Positions 33,689-42,884 of a stretch of 64,000 nt of DNA are shown here, piece after piece; position 1 is the first letter of the stretch; every line of letters begins with the position of its first letter. Source of the stretch: Bacillota bacterium (GTDB lineage: Bacteria; Bacillota; DTU030; DUMP01); NCBI GenBank assembly GCA_030154105.1, contig JASKKP010000001.1, positions 17,967 through 81,966 of the forward strand. Direction: 5' to 3'. The notes below the pieces were generated by a model, which ran no database searches, was not told the origin of the DNA, and was given only the letters and a program-made list of their open reading frames with translations. The translations under genes and the position numbers were made by a program.

Positions 33689-34294
33689 ATGGCAAACCAT
33701 ACTACGGCGTTAGAGTTGGAACGAGACCTTCAGCACCGGATCCGTTCATTTCTGGCTCGTGCTCCGTGGGTGCTGCGAATAACCGAATATAAGGATAAAC
33801 CTGCACCGGTTCTCGTAGTCAAAGAAAGGGTTTATTCCGGACCGGCACAAACGGAGAACCGGGAGAGAATTGAGAAAACCGTACTTAAAGACCGCGGGCT
33901 GCTGTATGGCCAGCCCCTTCGTCGTTGTCTGCCGGTAGTGAGCACTATTGTAAGTAGCGTTTGCGATGAGGCCCGTATCCCTTTGGGGCTGGAACGCTTC
34001 TTGAGCCCTGGGCGCATCACGTTTCGCGGGAACCTTCCTCTGGACGAGGAGGCCGGGGCTAAGCTTGCGCTCATCTTTAAGCTGAGAGAAGGCGTCCAGG
34101 ATATGGACCGGGTGGAGCTCATGGCCTGGCGTGTGCAGCGCTTCAGTAAAGAGGAGGCAATTTACTGGCTGGCGCGCGCGACCTTGTACGGCGAGGCTGC
34201 CAGCCGCTGGGCACGGGCCGGCATGCGGATCATGCTGGGAGGGCAACCCGGAGATAAGGCCATACTCCAGATGCTGGAGAAGCTGCGCAGGTAG
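33689..34294 (+). CDS. Unknown 201-aa protein between DUF499 and DUF1156 genes
   Basis: I cannot assign a family. It starts ALELERDLQHRIRSFL, has a central beta-rich region (GRITFRGNLPLDEEAGAKLA, then LIFKLREG), and ends in a long Arg/Ala-rich helical segment (FSKEEAIYWLARATLYGEAA). There are no membrane segments and no cysteine cluster. It sits 15 nt after the DUF499 gene and 16 nt before the DUF1156 gene, so it is surely co-translated with them. The position suggests a small specificity or bridging subunit of the complex. Confidence 0.75.
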   Translation: MANHTTALELERDLQHRIRSFLARAPWVLRITEYKDKPAPVLVVKERVYSGPAQTENRERIEKTVLKDRGLLYGQPLRRCLPVVSTIVSSVCDEARIPLGLERFLSPGRITFRGNLPLDEEAGAKLALIFKLREGVQDMDRVELMAWRVQRFSKEEAIYWLARATLYGEAASRWARAGMRIMLGGQPGDKAILQMLEKLRR

Positions 34295-34310
34295 AGAGGG
34301 CGATCAAGTA

Positions 34311-37300
34311 ATGGACGAACGTAGAAGCAAGAGTGACCTTCGGCTCATTGAGGCGGGGTTTCCTTGCCATCAGGTAGGTGCTGAAACCAAACGAGAACGA
34401 GATACAGGGAAGGCACCGCCGACCCATAGGCTTCACGTCTGGTGGGCGCGCCGGCCGCTGACGGCCAGCCGTGCTGCGGTTCTCGCCTCCCTGCTCCCTG
34501 CCGGAACGGATCCGGATTGGTTTTTACGGCAGCTGGGGATCGAGAAAGTGCAGGCTATAGTGAACGGGGAGCCGTGGACGCTGGACGAAGGGCTTATCGA
34601 TTGGATCAAGAAAGACATTTCGGCAAGGGAAATATTGGAAGTGGATTCTTTTGTTGCAAAGGCGCTTCAGCGAGAACAGGAGAACCGGAAGACCATCAGA
34701 AACCTGGTTCAAATGGTTATCCGCAAAAGACCTTTCCTTAGCGAGCATTCTGTTATCCAGCGACTGGCACAGCTTGGCAAGCCACTTCCCGAGCCACTGC
34801 CCGGTGAGGGCGAAGCCCTGTGTGTTCAGCGCGTGGCTGCCGATCCAGCGTGGTTCAAAGATCTATTGGAGATTGCGTCAAACGTAGGCATCCGTGTTCC
34901 AAATCTGTATGGATATGCACGCGCTTACAGGCGCCAGCCCGAATGGCAGTCACAAGACATAATCGTGCTAGATCCTACGGCTGGCGGGGGCTCAATTCCG
35001 TTCGAAGCGTTACGGCTTGGATGCCGAGTGATCGCAAATGATCTCAATCCGGTCGCCGTTGTGATTCTGCATGCTACCCTGGACTATCCTGCCCGTTACG
35101 GTCCCGACCTAAAAGACGAGATCAAAAAGTGGGGGCACAAGCTGGTTACTGCCTTAGATGAAAAGGCCGAATGCATATTCCCCCGTACTTTTCCATTACC
35201 ACAAAGTGAACGGCGGGTCTTAGAAGCACATTTAAGCAAGTGTCCCGCCCTAGTCCCCTTGTATGACCGAGAGGATACGACCACATATTTGTTCGCTCGC
35301 CAAGTCACCTGCCCGCATTGTGGCGGAGAAGCCCCGCTCCTCAACACGTGCTGGCTGTCCAAAGAAGGCGCGAAGTGGGGCGTGCGCATTGTCACCGACG
35401 GCCGGCAGCGCGGCGGCAAGGTTCGCTTTGAGACCTACCGCGTCCATGGTGACCGGGGACCGAACGGGGAGGACCCGAACTTTGCCACGGTAAATGGCGG
35501 GGTCGGCATTTGCGTTCACTGCCGCCAGGCCATTTCGGCTGAAGAAATCAAGGCCCAGGCCCGGGGAGAATCGCCACATGGGCGCTGGCAAGACCGGCTG
35601 TATGCGGTGGTGGCCGTTCGCTACCAACCTAAGTTGGACAAGAACGGAAGACCGATGCGTTACAAAAGCGGCGAGCGGGCCGGCGAGATTATAACGGAGA
35701 AGGTGCGCTTTTTCCGGCCGCCCAATGAGCAGGACCTCGCCGCCTTGGCCGAAGCCGAAAGGCGCCTTAAAGAACGCTGGCCGGAGTGGGAGCGGCAGGG
35801 ACTTATACCGACCGAGAACATCCCTAAGGGGCACAAAACATTGGAATTGCTTCGCGTGGGGGTGACCCGCTGGTGCGACCTCTTTACTCCGCGCCAGCTC
35901 TTGGGACACCTGATCCTGGTAGAGGAGCTTAACCGCCTCAAACCCCAAATTCTAAAGGAACTGGGTGAGGAGCGCGGCCGGGCGGTGGTAACGTATCTGC
36001 AGTTTGTGATTGATAAGTGCATAGATTACAACAGCAAGCAGACCAGGTGGATACCACAACGGGCGATCGTTTCTGGAACTTTTGGACGACATGACTTTTC
36101 CTTGAAGTGGACCTTTGGCGAGATGATATTCACAGGTCCCCACTCCGGCGCTGCCTGGGCATTATCAGAGGTGCTTGATGCATACGCGGGGATAGCCGAG
36201 CTACTGGCACCCCTGCGCGAGAAGTTAGACGGTGCTCCACCCCCGGTAAAAATACTTTGTGGTACGGCTGCTCACCTGGAACTACCTGCAAAGTCAGTAG
36301 ACCTGGTTTGCATTGATCCTCCTTATTACAACAATGTGCAGTATGCTGAGCTTTCAGACTTCTACTATGTGTGGGAGAAGCGTACCCTTCAAGATCTGTA
36401 TCCTACTCTTTTTCAGCGGAGGCTGACCAACAAAACCGATGAGGCTGTGGCTAACCCTGCTCGAGACGGTTCGCGTTCTCAAGCCTCTCGCAGATACGAG
36501 CAACTGATGAATGAAATCTTCAGCGAATGCCGGCGGGTGCTCAAAGATGACGGCATTATGACAGTTATGTTCACTCACAAGACGCAGGAAGCATGGGAAG
36601 CACTTATTCGTTCCCTCATTGAAGCTGGTTGGGCCGTTACCGCTTCGTTTCCGGTAGAATCGGAATTCGAGCACTCCCAGCACATTATGGAAAATGCTGC
36701 GGCCGCAAGTTCCATCTTTCTCACTTGTCGTAAGCGAGAAGAAAAGGGCAACCAACCGGCTACCTGGATCGCTTTCGCCGGTTCGGGGGTCGCCCAGAAG
36801 GTGCGTGAGGCGGTACGCGAAGGCTTAAAGGAATTCGAGTTACTGCACCTGAATCCCGTGGACGAGATGGTGGCGAGCTATGGCCGGGCGCTACGCGTGC
36901 TTTCTGAGCATTGGCCGGTTTTGGACGGCGACGAGCTGGTAAGCCCGACGCGGGCCATGAACGAGGCCAGCGCTGTCGTGGCCCAGTACCAAATCAGCCG
37001 GCTCACCGGGGGGCGCCTTAGAGTGGACGACCTTAATCCCGAAGCGGCCATGGCGCTGACCCTCTACGGCATCTTCGGCTTGGCCGACTTCCCGTATGAC
37101 GAAGCTCTTAACCTTTCGCGGGCGCTGAACATCACCCTGGTGGGTGCGGCCGGCAATTACCGGGTAAACGGCCGGATGATCGGCATTAGCGAGGAGACAG
37201 GGGGCAGGCGAAGCAAGGAAAGTAAGCCTGAAGAAAGCGGATACTATGCCCCGGTTCTTCGCAAGGGTTCTCGTCTGCGTCTGGCTCTGCCCGAGGAACG

Positions 37301-37523
37301 CAGTGTAAGGCGTCTCGAGGCTCCGCAGACGGAGTGGGATGTCCTCCAGGGGCTCATTATGGCCTTCCGTGATGGCGATGTCCCGGTTGCCCGGAGCTAT
37401 TTGGAGCGGCACGCGGAAGGAAAGCAGCAAGTGATCCTCGATCTTCTTTCGGTCTGGGCCGCGAAGGCGAGCGACGAGAAGTTACGCCAAGAAGCAGAGG
37501 CCATGCTCTTTGGGCTAAGGTGA
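34311..37523 (+). CDS. DUF1156 DNA methyltransferase (defence-associated)
   Basis: 1070 aa. The diagnostic DUF1156 N-terminus is LIEAGFPCHQVG, then HRLHVWWARRPLTASRA. Motif I DPTAGGGSIPFEALRLG lies near 220. Two zinc-knuckle pairs (CPHCGGEA and GICVHCRQA) follow, and motif IV CIDPPYYNNVQYAEL lies near 668. The DPPY motif indicates N6-adenine or N4-cytosine methylation. ATG 34311 was chosen over a longer upstream frame because that frame overlaps the previous gene. AT-rich codons around 34.6-35.3 kb contrast with the flanks. Confidence 0.88.
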   Translation: MDERRSKSDLRLIEAGFPCHQVGAETKRERDTGKAPPTHRLHVWWARRPLTASRAAVLASLLPAGTDPDWFLRQLGIEKVQAIVNGEPWTLDEGLIDWIKKDISAREILEVDSFVAKALQREQENRKTIRNLVQMVIRKRPFLSEHSVIQRLAQLGKPLPEPLPGEGEALCVQRVAADPAWFKDLLEIASNVGIRVPNLYGYARAYRRQPEWQSQDIIVLDPTAGGGSIPFEALRLGCRVIANDLNPVAVVILHATLDYPARYGPDLKDEIKKWGHKLVTALDEKAECIFPRTFPLPQSERRVLEAHLSKCPALVPLYDREDTTTYLFARQVTCPHCGGEAPLLNTCWLSKEGAKWGVRIVTDGRQRGGKVRFETYRVHGDRGPNGEDPNFATVNGGVGICVHCRQAISAEEIKAQARGESPHGRWQDRLYAVVAVRYQPKLDKNGRPMRYKSGERAGEIITEKVRFFRPPNEQDLAALAEAERRLKERWPEWERQGLIPTENIPKGHKTLELLRVGVTRWCDLFTPRQLLGHLILVEELNRLKPQILKELGEERGRAVVTYLQFVIDKCIDYNSKQTRWIPQRAIVSGTFGRHDFSLKWTFGEMIFTGPHSGAAWALSEVLDAYAGIAELLAPLREKLDGAPPPVKILCGTAAHLELPAKSVDLVCIDPPYYNNVQYAELSDFYYVWEKRTLQDLYPTLFQRRLTNKTDEAVANPARDGSRSQASRRYEQLMNEIFSECRRVLKDDGIMTVMFTHKTQEAWEALIRSLIEAGWAVTASFPVESEFEHSQHIMENAAAASSIFLTCRKREEKGNQPATWIAFAGSGVAQKVREAVREGLKEFELLHLNPVDEMVASYGRALRVLSEHWPVLDGDELVSPTRAMNEASAVVAQYQISRLTGGRLRVDDLNPEAAMALTLYGIFGLADFPYDEALNLSRALNITLVGAAGNYRVNGRMIGISEETGGRRSKESKPEESGYYAPVLRKGSRLRLALPEERSVRRLEAPQTEWDVLQGLIMAFRDGDVPVARSYLERHAEGKQQVILDLLSVWAAKASDEKLRQEAEAMLFGLR

Positions 37524-37556
37524 GCCTGTCTCTCGGCGCTTAGGGGGAATGCGTGA

Positions 37557-40500
37557 GTGGCTTCAACCGATGTCTCTTCTGACCAGGGACTGCGCTCCAG
37601 GAACTGGCTTCTCTCTTACCGTACTTCTTCAACCATCATCGATGGGCGTCCGGTGGACATCCTGCACGATTTCTACGTGCCCGCCCTGAGCCTCGCAGTA
37701 CAGTACGATCGCGTTGCCGGTTACTTTCGTTCCTCTTCCCTGGCAGCGGCTTCACAGGGCTACTCGGCCTTTGTTGGCAGGAAAGGGAAGATGCGCCTTA
37801 TCGTTGGCACCGACCTGGACCCAGAAGACGTGCGCGCCATCCTTGCCGGCGATGCTGAACGGCTGGCGGCCAGGCTGCGCGGCGAGCTGGAAAGCCCTGA
37901 AGCTTGGCCGAAAAACGTTAAGAATGGGGTTACGTTACTCGCCTGGATGGTGGCGCACGGATATCTAGAGGTGCGTGTGGCCTTTCGACTTCACCGCATA
38001 ACTGGCGAGCCGCTCCCATTTGATGCGGTTGATGACGGCTATGTTCATGAGAAGTGGTTTATACTTCGCGACGAGTTTGGCAATCGGCTTTATGGCACGG
38101 GAACGCTCAATGAGTCGAAGACGGCGCTCGTCCTCAATGCGGAAAACATCGACGTTCATTGCGACTGGTGGGGGGAGATGGAGTGCCGGAGAATCGATGA
38201 AGCCGAGCAGGCTTTCGAGAAGTTGTGGGAAGGACGTGTTCCCCACCTGCCGGTTTTGACCCTTCCAGAAGCGGTTAAGCGGCACCTGGTAAGTTTGGCT
38301 GACGGCATCGACTACCCATTAGAGGTAGACGGTACTAGTACCGTGCCGAGAAAGATGAGACCACCCGGGGCATTAGAACGTCTGCGTTTTGCCGTCCTGC
38401 GCGATGCCCCACGCATGCCGGGCGGCCGTTTCGTGGGCCTCGAGACAGCTCCCGTGGCGCCCTGGCCCCATCAGGCGATGGTGGCGCGCAGGCTGGTACG
38501 GACCTGGCCTTATTCGTACCTGCTTTGCGATGAAGTCGGCCTGGGAAAAACCATTGAAGCTGGCTTAGCCTTTCGCTCCTTGTATCTGTCAGGGCTGGCG
38601 AAACGTATTTTAATTGCGGCGCCGGCGTCCCTTACAAACCAGTGGCAACGCGAGATGGCTTCCAAGATGTTGCTCTCCTTCGGTTTGGCGCGCGCTACGC
38701 CGGAAACCGTACATGAATATATTTTCCCCGTGAAGGCCAACCGGAAAGCACAGTCACTCTACGAGCCGGACCTGGTCATTATCTCCACAGGGCTTCTGGC
38801 CAGGCGCGAGCGGGCCATAGGGCTTCTGGCTTCGCCGCCGTTTGACATCGCACTGGTAGATGAGGCCCATGCCTTAAGGCGGAACAACCCAACGGCCGGC
38901 TGCAAGGCCAGCCCGCGCTACGGTGAGCTGTACACCTCTGTCCGTGACTGCCTCCGCCCCAGAACGCGGGCCCTGTGGCTCGCGACGGCTACCCCCTTGC
39001 AACTTCATCCCGTGGAGGTATGCGACCTCCTGGCCCTAACCGACCGCGTTGGGCCGTTCCAGTTTGACCCGACACTGATGCTAGAGTACTATGAGATCCT
39101 CGGGAAACTTGTTCGGGGGGAGGAGCCGGAGAAAGAAGAATGGGAATTTCTTCGGCAAAGTATCCGCGCCCTCGAGGTTCAGGATAATGTGCAGTACAGG
39201 TTTATTCAGGAAAAGGTCGCGGAAAAGCGCATAGCCATTACGCTCCGCCAATGGCTAGAATACGGAATCATCCCTAGAGGCAAAGACCGCGAGCTTATTT
39301 ACCGCGTGATCTTTAGCGCTTCGCCCTTAGGGCGGGTAAGGCTGCGCAACACCCGGGGCCTCTTGGAAATTTACCGTGAGGAGGGACAGTTAAAGGAGAA
39401 TCTGCCGCGCCGCCATATTATGCCGCTGCGCCCCATAGAATTTAGTCCCTTGGAGAGAGATATATATGAAAGCCTAGAGGAGTACTGCCGTGGCCTGGCG
39501 CGCCAGATCCGGCACCACGGGGACCGGCGGGCGCAGCAAATGGTAAGTTACCTGCTCAGCTTTTTGCGCTTACGCTTCGCTTCGAGCCTTTATGCCTTTC
39601 ACGAAACCTTGCGACGCCGCCTGGAAAAGGTGGAAGCTACGCTTAGGTACGGGCTGCAAGAGGAGGTTGAAGAAGAAGCTGAGACAGCGGCAGATCTCCA
39701 AGATAAGGTTTTTGGCGGCGAGAGCGAAGGAGATCAGGAAGTTTTCGGGTTGCTACTACGGAACCGAACCCCGGCCGATCTTGAATGGGAGCGAGCAGCG
39801 CTTCAGGGTATGCTAGAGAGAATGAAAGACCTTACTGGGCCTTCATCTAAGATGACGGCACTTCTGGAGCTTCTCGAGAAGCGGCGGGATCGGAAGACGC
39901 GGCGCATTCGGCAAACGGTGATCTTTACTCGATTTTACGACACGCTGCAAGATATTGTTAGGCGGTTACGTCACGTTGATCAGGAAATGTTAATAGGTAC
40001 CTACTCAGGGCAGGGAGCCGAGTATTACGATCCTCAGACTGGCTCCATGGTAAAAACGGAGCGCGAGAGGGTTAAGGAACGCTTTTTACGTGGGGAGATA
40101 GACGTACTCGTTTGTACAGATGCTGCGGCAGAAGGCTTAAACTTACAGACGGCCGACGTTCTTATCAACTTTGATCTGCCCTGGAACCCCATGAAAGTAG
40201 AGCAGCGAATTGGCCGTATTGACCGCATCGGGCAGAAACATGAGGAAGTCTACGTGTGTAATCTCTTTTATGCTAATAGCGCTGAAGAAGCGGTATACAG
40301 CACTCTGCTGCACCGTTTGAGCCAAGCTAATCTTGTGGTCGGTCCACAGCAGTTTTCGCTTCTCCCTGTTCTCCCGAATGAGTTTAGAGAATTGGCGGAG
40401 GGGTCCCTTAATCCGGAAGAACTATACCAACGAGCGCTGAAACGCATGGAGGAGCAGCGCCGCAATAACGAAAAAATGGAGATACCTCCCAGAGAGCTCT

Positions 40501-41465
40501 ACCAGATTTACCTACGCGAGGCTCAAAAGGGCGAGCGGTGGCCGGCTCCGGTGAAGCTCGCAGACATCTGGGAGGCGCTTAGTAGTTCCCAATACTTAAG
40601 CCAGTTGGGATGTGAAGTAAAGGGCGGACCGGAAAGACCGATGCTGATCTTAAGAGGTGTTTCCGGCGTCCCGGATGGGGCGATTCTGACTACGTGTCGA
40701 AAGCTTTATGAAGAGGGCTTAGGCGAGGACGAGAGGCGAGTCCATTTTGCCTCGTATGGTGAACCATTTTTCGAGGCCGTGCTGGAAGAAATCGTGCAAT
40801 TTGAGCTTCCGGCCTGCGTGCGGCGGGTGGCCGTACCCGTTCCCGGGATCGAAAACTGTGAGCTGGTGGGCTATGCAGTAGCTTGCCGCGGAACCGGCGG
40901 CCTTCGGGAGATACGTTTTGTTCTTAAATGGAGCGATCTGAAAGGGTTGGAACTGGCCGAAGAGGAAGCATTGACGGAAGGGGAACTTGAGCCGCTGCGG
41001 GAAGAGCTTAAACGTGTGGCGCAGGAAGAATTTGAGCTCTGCAACGCGGCCGGCCGAATTGAACGCTTTAATGTCCGGGCGGCACGGGCCCAGGAGTTGC
41101 TTAACCTGCTGACGATAGAGAGCCTGTTAAAAGCACGTGCTCCTTCCTTTGGTCAAGGGGCTCTCTTTTACCCGGTGCTGCGGGATGTTGAGTCGCTGCT
41201 TAATGATCGAAGCAAAATAATAGTAAGCGACGTTCCTGCCGATGAACTTAGGGCGATTGCTGAAGATGTATTGTTTGACTGCGAGGTGCCGGCAGTAGGG
41301 AGTAGGGCTTCCATAACTATAAATCGCATTTTGTTACACACATCCATGGACGCTGCCGAGCGAGTGGTGGACGGCATGAAGGAGCGCAGGAGTAAACTTC
41401 GTGTGGATAGGGTAATAAGCCGCCTGCGGCGGGAGATGCGCGCCAGGCTGCAACAACTTAGTTAG
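37557..41465 (+). CDS. SNF2-type helicase with N-terminal PLD-like nuclease domain
   Basis: 1302 aa. An N-terminal phospholipase-D-like domain (about 25-220) has RVAGYFRSSSLAAA, then HEKWFILRD with GTGTLNES (H-x-K...N/D). The helicase core has DEVGLGKTIEAGL (about 323), LVDEAHALRRN (about 433), ATATPLQLHP, IFTRFYDTL, and CTDAAAEGLNLQ leading to QRIGRIDRIGQ (about 882). About 400 C-terminal residues are specific to this type. The combination would let one protein translocate on and nick DNA. GTG 37557 follows GGGGGAA. It is last in the block; no terminator is obvious after it. Confidence 0.88.
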   Translation: MASTDVSSDQGLRSRNWLLSYRTSSTIIDGRPVDILHDFYVPALSLAVQYDRVAGYFRSSSLAAASQGYSAFVGRKGKMRLIVGTDLDPEDVRAILAGDAERLAARLRGELESPEAWPKNVKNGVTLLAWMVAHGYLEVRVAFRLHRITGEPLPFDAVDDGYVHEKWFILRDEFGNRLYGTGTLNESKTALVLNAENIDVHCDWWGEMECRRIDEAEQAFEKLWEGRVPHLPVLTLPEAVKRHLVSLADGIDYPLEVDGTSTVPRKMRPPGALERLRFAVLRDAPRMPGGRFVGLETAPVAPWPHQAMVARRLVRTWPYSYLLCDEVGLGKTIEAGLAFRSLYLSGLAKRILIAAPASLTNQWQREMASKMLLSFGLARATPETVHEYIFPVKANRKAQSLYEPDLVIISTGLLARRERAIGLLASPPFDIALVDEAHALRRNNPTAGCKASPRYGELYTSVRDCLRPRTRALWLATATPLQLHPVEVCDLLALTDRVGPFQFDPTLMLEYYEILGKLVRGEEPEKEEWEFLRQSIRALEVQDNVQYRFIQEKVAEKRIAITLRQWLEYGIIPRGKDRELIYRVIFSASPLGRVRLRNTRGLLEIYREEGQLKENLPRRHIMPLRPIEFSPLERDIYESLEEYCRGLARQIRHHGDRRAQQMVSYLLSFLRLRFASSLYAFHETLRRRLEKVEATLRYGLQEEVEEEAETAADLQDKVFGGESEGDQEVFGLLLRNRTPADLEWERAALQGMLERMKDLTGPSSKMTALLELLEKRRDRKTRRIRQTVIFTRFYDTLQDIVRRLRHVDQEMLIGTYSGQGAEYYDPQTGSMVKTERERVKERFLRGEIDVLVCTDAAAEGLNLQTADVLINFDLPWNPMKVEQRIGRIDRIGQKHEEVYVCNLFYANSAEEAVYSTLLHRLSQANLVVGPQQFSLLPVLPNEFRELAEGSLNPEELYQRALKRMEEQRRNNEKMEIPPRELYQIYLREAQKGERWPAPVKLADIWEALSSSQYLSQLGCEVKGGPERPMLILRGVSGVPDGAILTTCRKLYEEGLGEDERRVHFASYGEPFFEAVLEEIVQFELPACVRRVAVPVPGIENCELVGYAVACRGTGGLREIRFVLKWSDLKGLELAEEEALTEGELEPLREELKRVAQEEFELCNAAGRIERFNVRAARAQELLNLLTIESLLKARAPSFGQGALFYPVLRDVESLLNDRSKIIVSDVPADELRAIAEDVLFDCEVPAVGSRASITINRILLHTSMDAAERVVDGMKERRSKLRVDRVISRLRREMRARLQQLS

Positions 41466-41530
41466 AGGAAGCCGAAGAGGCCAAGCACAGGAAGATCGAA
41501 AATGCCTCGCGAAGTGCCAGGATTCTCCAC

Positions 41531-41559
41531 TTGTTATACCCCCCGTTCGGGGGTATAAT
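41531..41559 (+). promoter_or_regulatory. Promoter of the imuB-dnaE2 cassette
   Basis: TTGTTA (41531-41536), 17-nt spacer, TATAAT (41554-41559). The predicted start near 41566 lies just before the LexA box. Confidence 0.8.
41534..41558. promoter_or_regulatory. Palindrome covering the cassette promoter (CsoR-like operator or terminator)
   Basis: TTATACCCCC (41534-41543) and GGGGGTATAA (41549-41558) form a perfect 10-bp inverted repeat with a 5-nt centre, overlapping both the -35 and -10. The TACCCC...GGGGTA form resembles CsoR-family operators. It could also terminate transcription from the defence block, with a stem followed by TATTATT. Confidence 0.6.
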
Positions 41560-41567
41560 ATTATTAC

Positions 41568-41581
41568 CGAACATACGTTTT
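41568..41581 (+). promoter_or_regulatory. LexA (SOS/Din) box
   Basis: CGAACATACGTTTT matches the Bacillus LexA consensus CGAACRNRYGTTYC at 13 of 14 positions. It sits over the predicted transcription start of the ImuB-like gene, an ideal repressor position. Confidence 0.8.
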
Positions 41582-41592
41582 GGGTGATGGTA

Positions 41593-42627
41593 ATGTGGGT
41601 GGTCCATGGGCACCTGGCCGGATTAGACCCAGGTAAATGGGAGGAACTCCTGGCTGACTGCAGCTTGTTTACGGAAAGGGTGGAGTATGGGGAGGGGCCA
41701 GAGTTTTTCCTCGACCTTACCCGCCTTCCGGAGCCGGAGGCGGCCGTAGGAGAGCTGAGGAAGCTTTTAGTGCCCCGTTTGGGCGAGCGCTTCTTAGCAT
41801 CTCTGGCGGGAAACAAGCTGGTGGCGCGGGCGGCCACCTTAGCGCAAAGGGCCGGGCTGCTGCGCGGGGAAGACGGGGTGGTGGTCGTCCCGCCGGGGAA
41901 GGAGGCGGATTTCCTGGCTCCACTTCCCCTCGCTTATCTCTGGCCGGTGGAGCCGCGCCTGCGCGAGCGCTTGAGGCTTTTAGGGCTGAAAACCATCGGG
42001 CAGGTGGCGGAGCTTGCGGCGGAAGAACTTTACCGCTTTTTCGGGCCGGAAGGGTACCGGGTGGCGCAGCTCAGCCGCGGCCGCGACGGCAGCCGGGTGG
42101 AGGGCACGCGGCTTGCCTATCTAAAGTATCGCTCTCCCTGGGAAGGAGAGGCCGACCGGGAGCGCCTTATGGCCTGGTGCGCCGCCGCGGCCGTTTACCT
42201 GGCCCGGGAAGAGGAACGCTGCAGGTCTTGGGGGCGGCGCCTGGAACTCATCTTCTTTCCTGAGGACGGCCTGCCCCTTATCCGAAAGCGAGAATTCAAC
42301 CGCCCGCTCCTTACGGCCGGTGACCTGCGCGCGGCCCTTGAGCGCCTGCTGCCGACGGCTCTTTCCGGGCGCCTGAACGCTGTAGCCGCCCGGCTCGGCC
42401 CGCTGGTGCCGCTCCTTCTCGGCCAGCTGAGCCTTACCTTCGTCGGCCTGCCGCGGGAGCGGGAAAGGCTGGAGAAGGTGCTGGCGCGCCTGGAGGAGCG
42501 CTATCCCGGCCGCATAAACTGGGGCGGCCGGTGGCCGGCCAGCCGCCGCGAGCGGATGTTGGCCTTTTTTGATCCTTTGCGTCGGTGGGAAAAGAGTGAA
42601 GGGGAGGAAAACCATGCGGCTGGTTGA
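41593..42627 (+). CDS. imuB: ImuB-like inactive Y-family polymerase homologue
   Basis: About 344 aa. It aligns in layout with Y-family/ImuB proteins: a palm-like start, EGPEFFLDLTRLP where active polymerases have S-x-DE, and a GLKTIGQVAELAAEELYRFFG helix-hairpin thumb. A little-finger-like C-terminus follows. The first catalytic Asp and the DE pair are missing, as in ImuB, which acts as an adaptor for DnaE2. I chose ATG 41593; ATG 41587 and GTG 41584 are possible. It overlaps the DUF6504 gene by 14 nt. No imuA or lexA lies beside it. Confidence 0.75.
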   Translation: MWVVHGHLAGLDPGKWEELLADCSLFTERVEYGEGPEFFLDLTRLPEPEAAVGELRKLLVPRLGERFLASLAGNKLVARAATLAQRAGLLRGEDGVVVVPPGKEADFLAPLPLAYLWPVEPRLRERLRLLGLKTIGQVAELAAEELYRFFGPEGYRVAQLSRGRDGSRVEGTRLAYLKYRSPWEGEADRERLMAWCAAAAVYLAREEERCRSWGRRLELIFFPEDGLPLIRKREFNRPLLTAGDLRAALERLLPTALSGRLNAVAARLGPLVPLLLGQLSLTFVGLPRERERLEKVLARLEERYPGRINWGGRWPASRRERMLAFFDPLRRWEKSEGEENHAAG

Positions 42628-42853
42628 CCGGCCCATCATGGTCAAGACTTCCGGCGGCCTTCCGGCGGCCTTTACCTGGCGGGGGAACACCCTTACCGTT
42701 GCCGCCGTTTTGGAGGTTTGGGCGGATACGGGCGAGTGGTGGCGGGGCGAGCCCGAAAAAATCTTCTACCGCCTTACCGCCGCCGGCGGCCTCTACGAGC
42801 TTTACTACGAACCTTCCTCGGGCACTTGGCACCTCTACAAGATCTATGATTGA
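42614..42853 (+). CDS. DUF6504-like small protein of the mutagenesis cassette
   Basis: 79 aa. Beta-rich and Trp-rich (VLEVWADTGEWWRGEPEK, then FYRLTAAGGLYELYY, ending WHLYKIYD). This is the DUF6504 pattern found fused to or beside ImuB/Y-polymerase homologues. The ATG at 42614 lies inside the end of the imuB-like gene with GGGGAGG upstream. It probably helps assemble the mutasome. The family name is from memory; the cassette linkage is seen directly. Confidence 0.72.
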   Translation: MRLVDRPIMVKTSGGLPAAFTWRGNTLTVAAVLEVWADTGEWWRGEPEKIFYRLTAAGGLYELYYEPSSGTWHLYKIYD

Positions 42854-42884
42854 TACCTCGTCGGCGCGAAAGGAGGAAACGCCG

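Noticed and set aside
24770..41465. Calling the locus a canonical DISARM or BREX system
   Set aside because: No separate drmA, drmB or drmC, no PglZ or BrxC/BrxL. The mrf genes have a housekeeping repair role in Bacillus, so only a resemblance in part types can be claimed.
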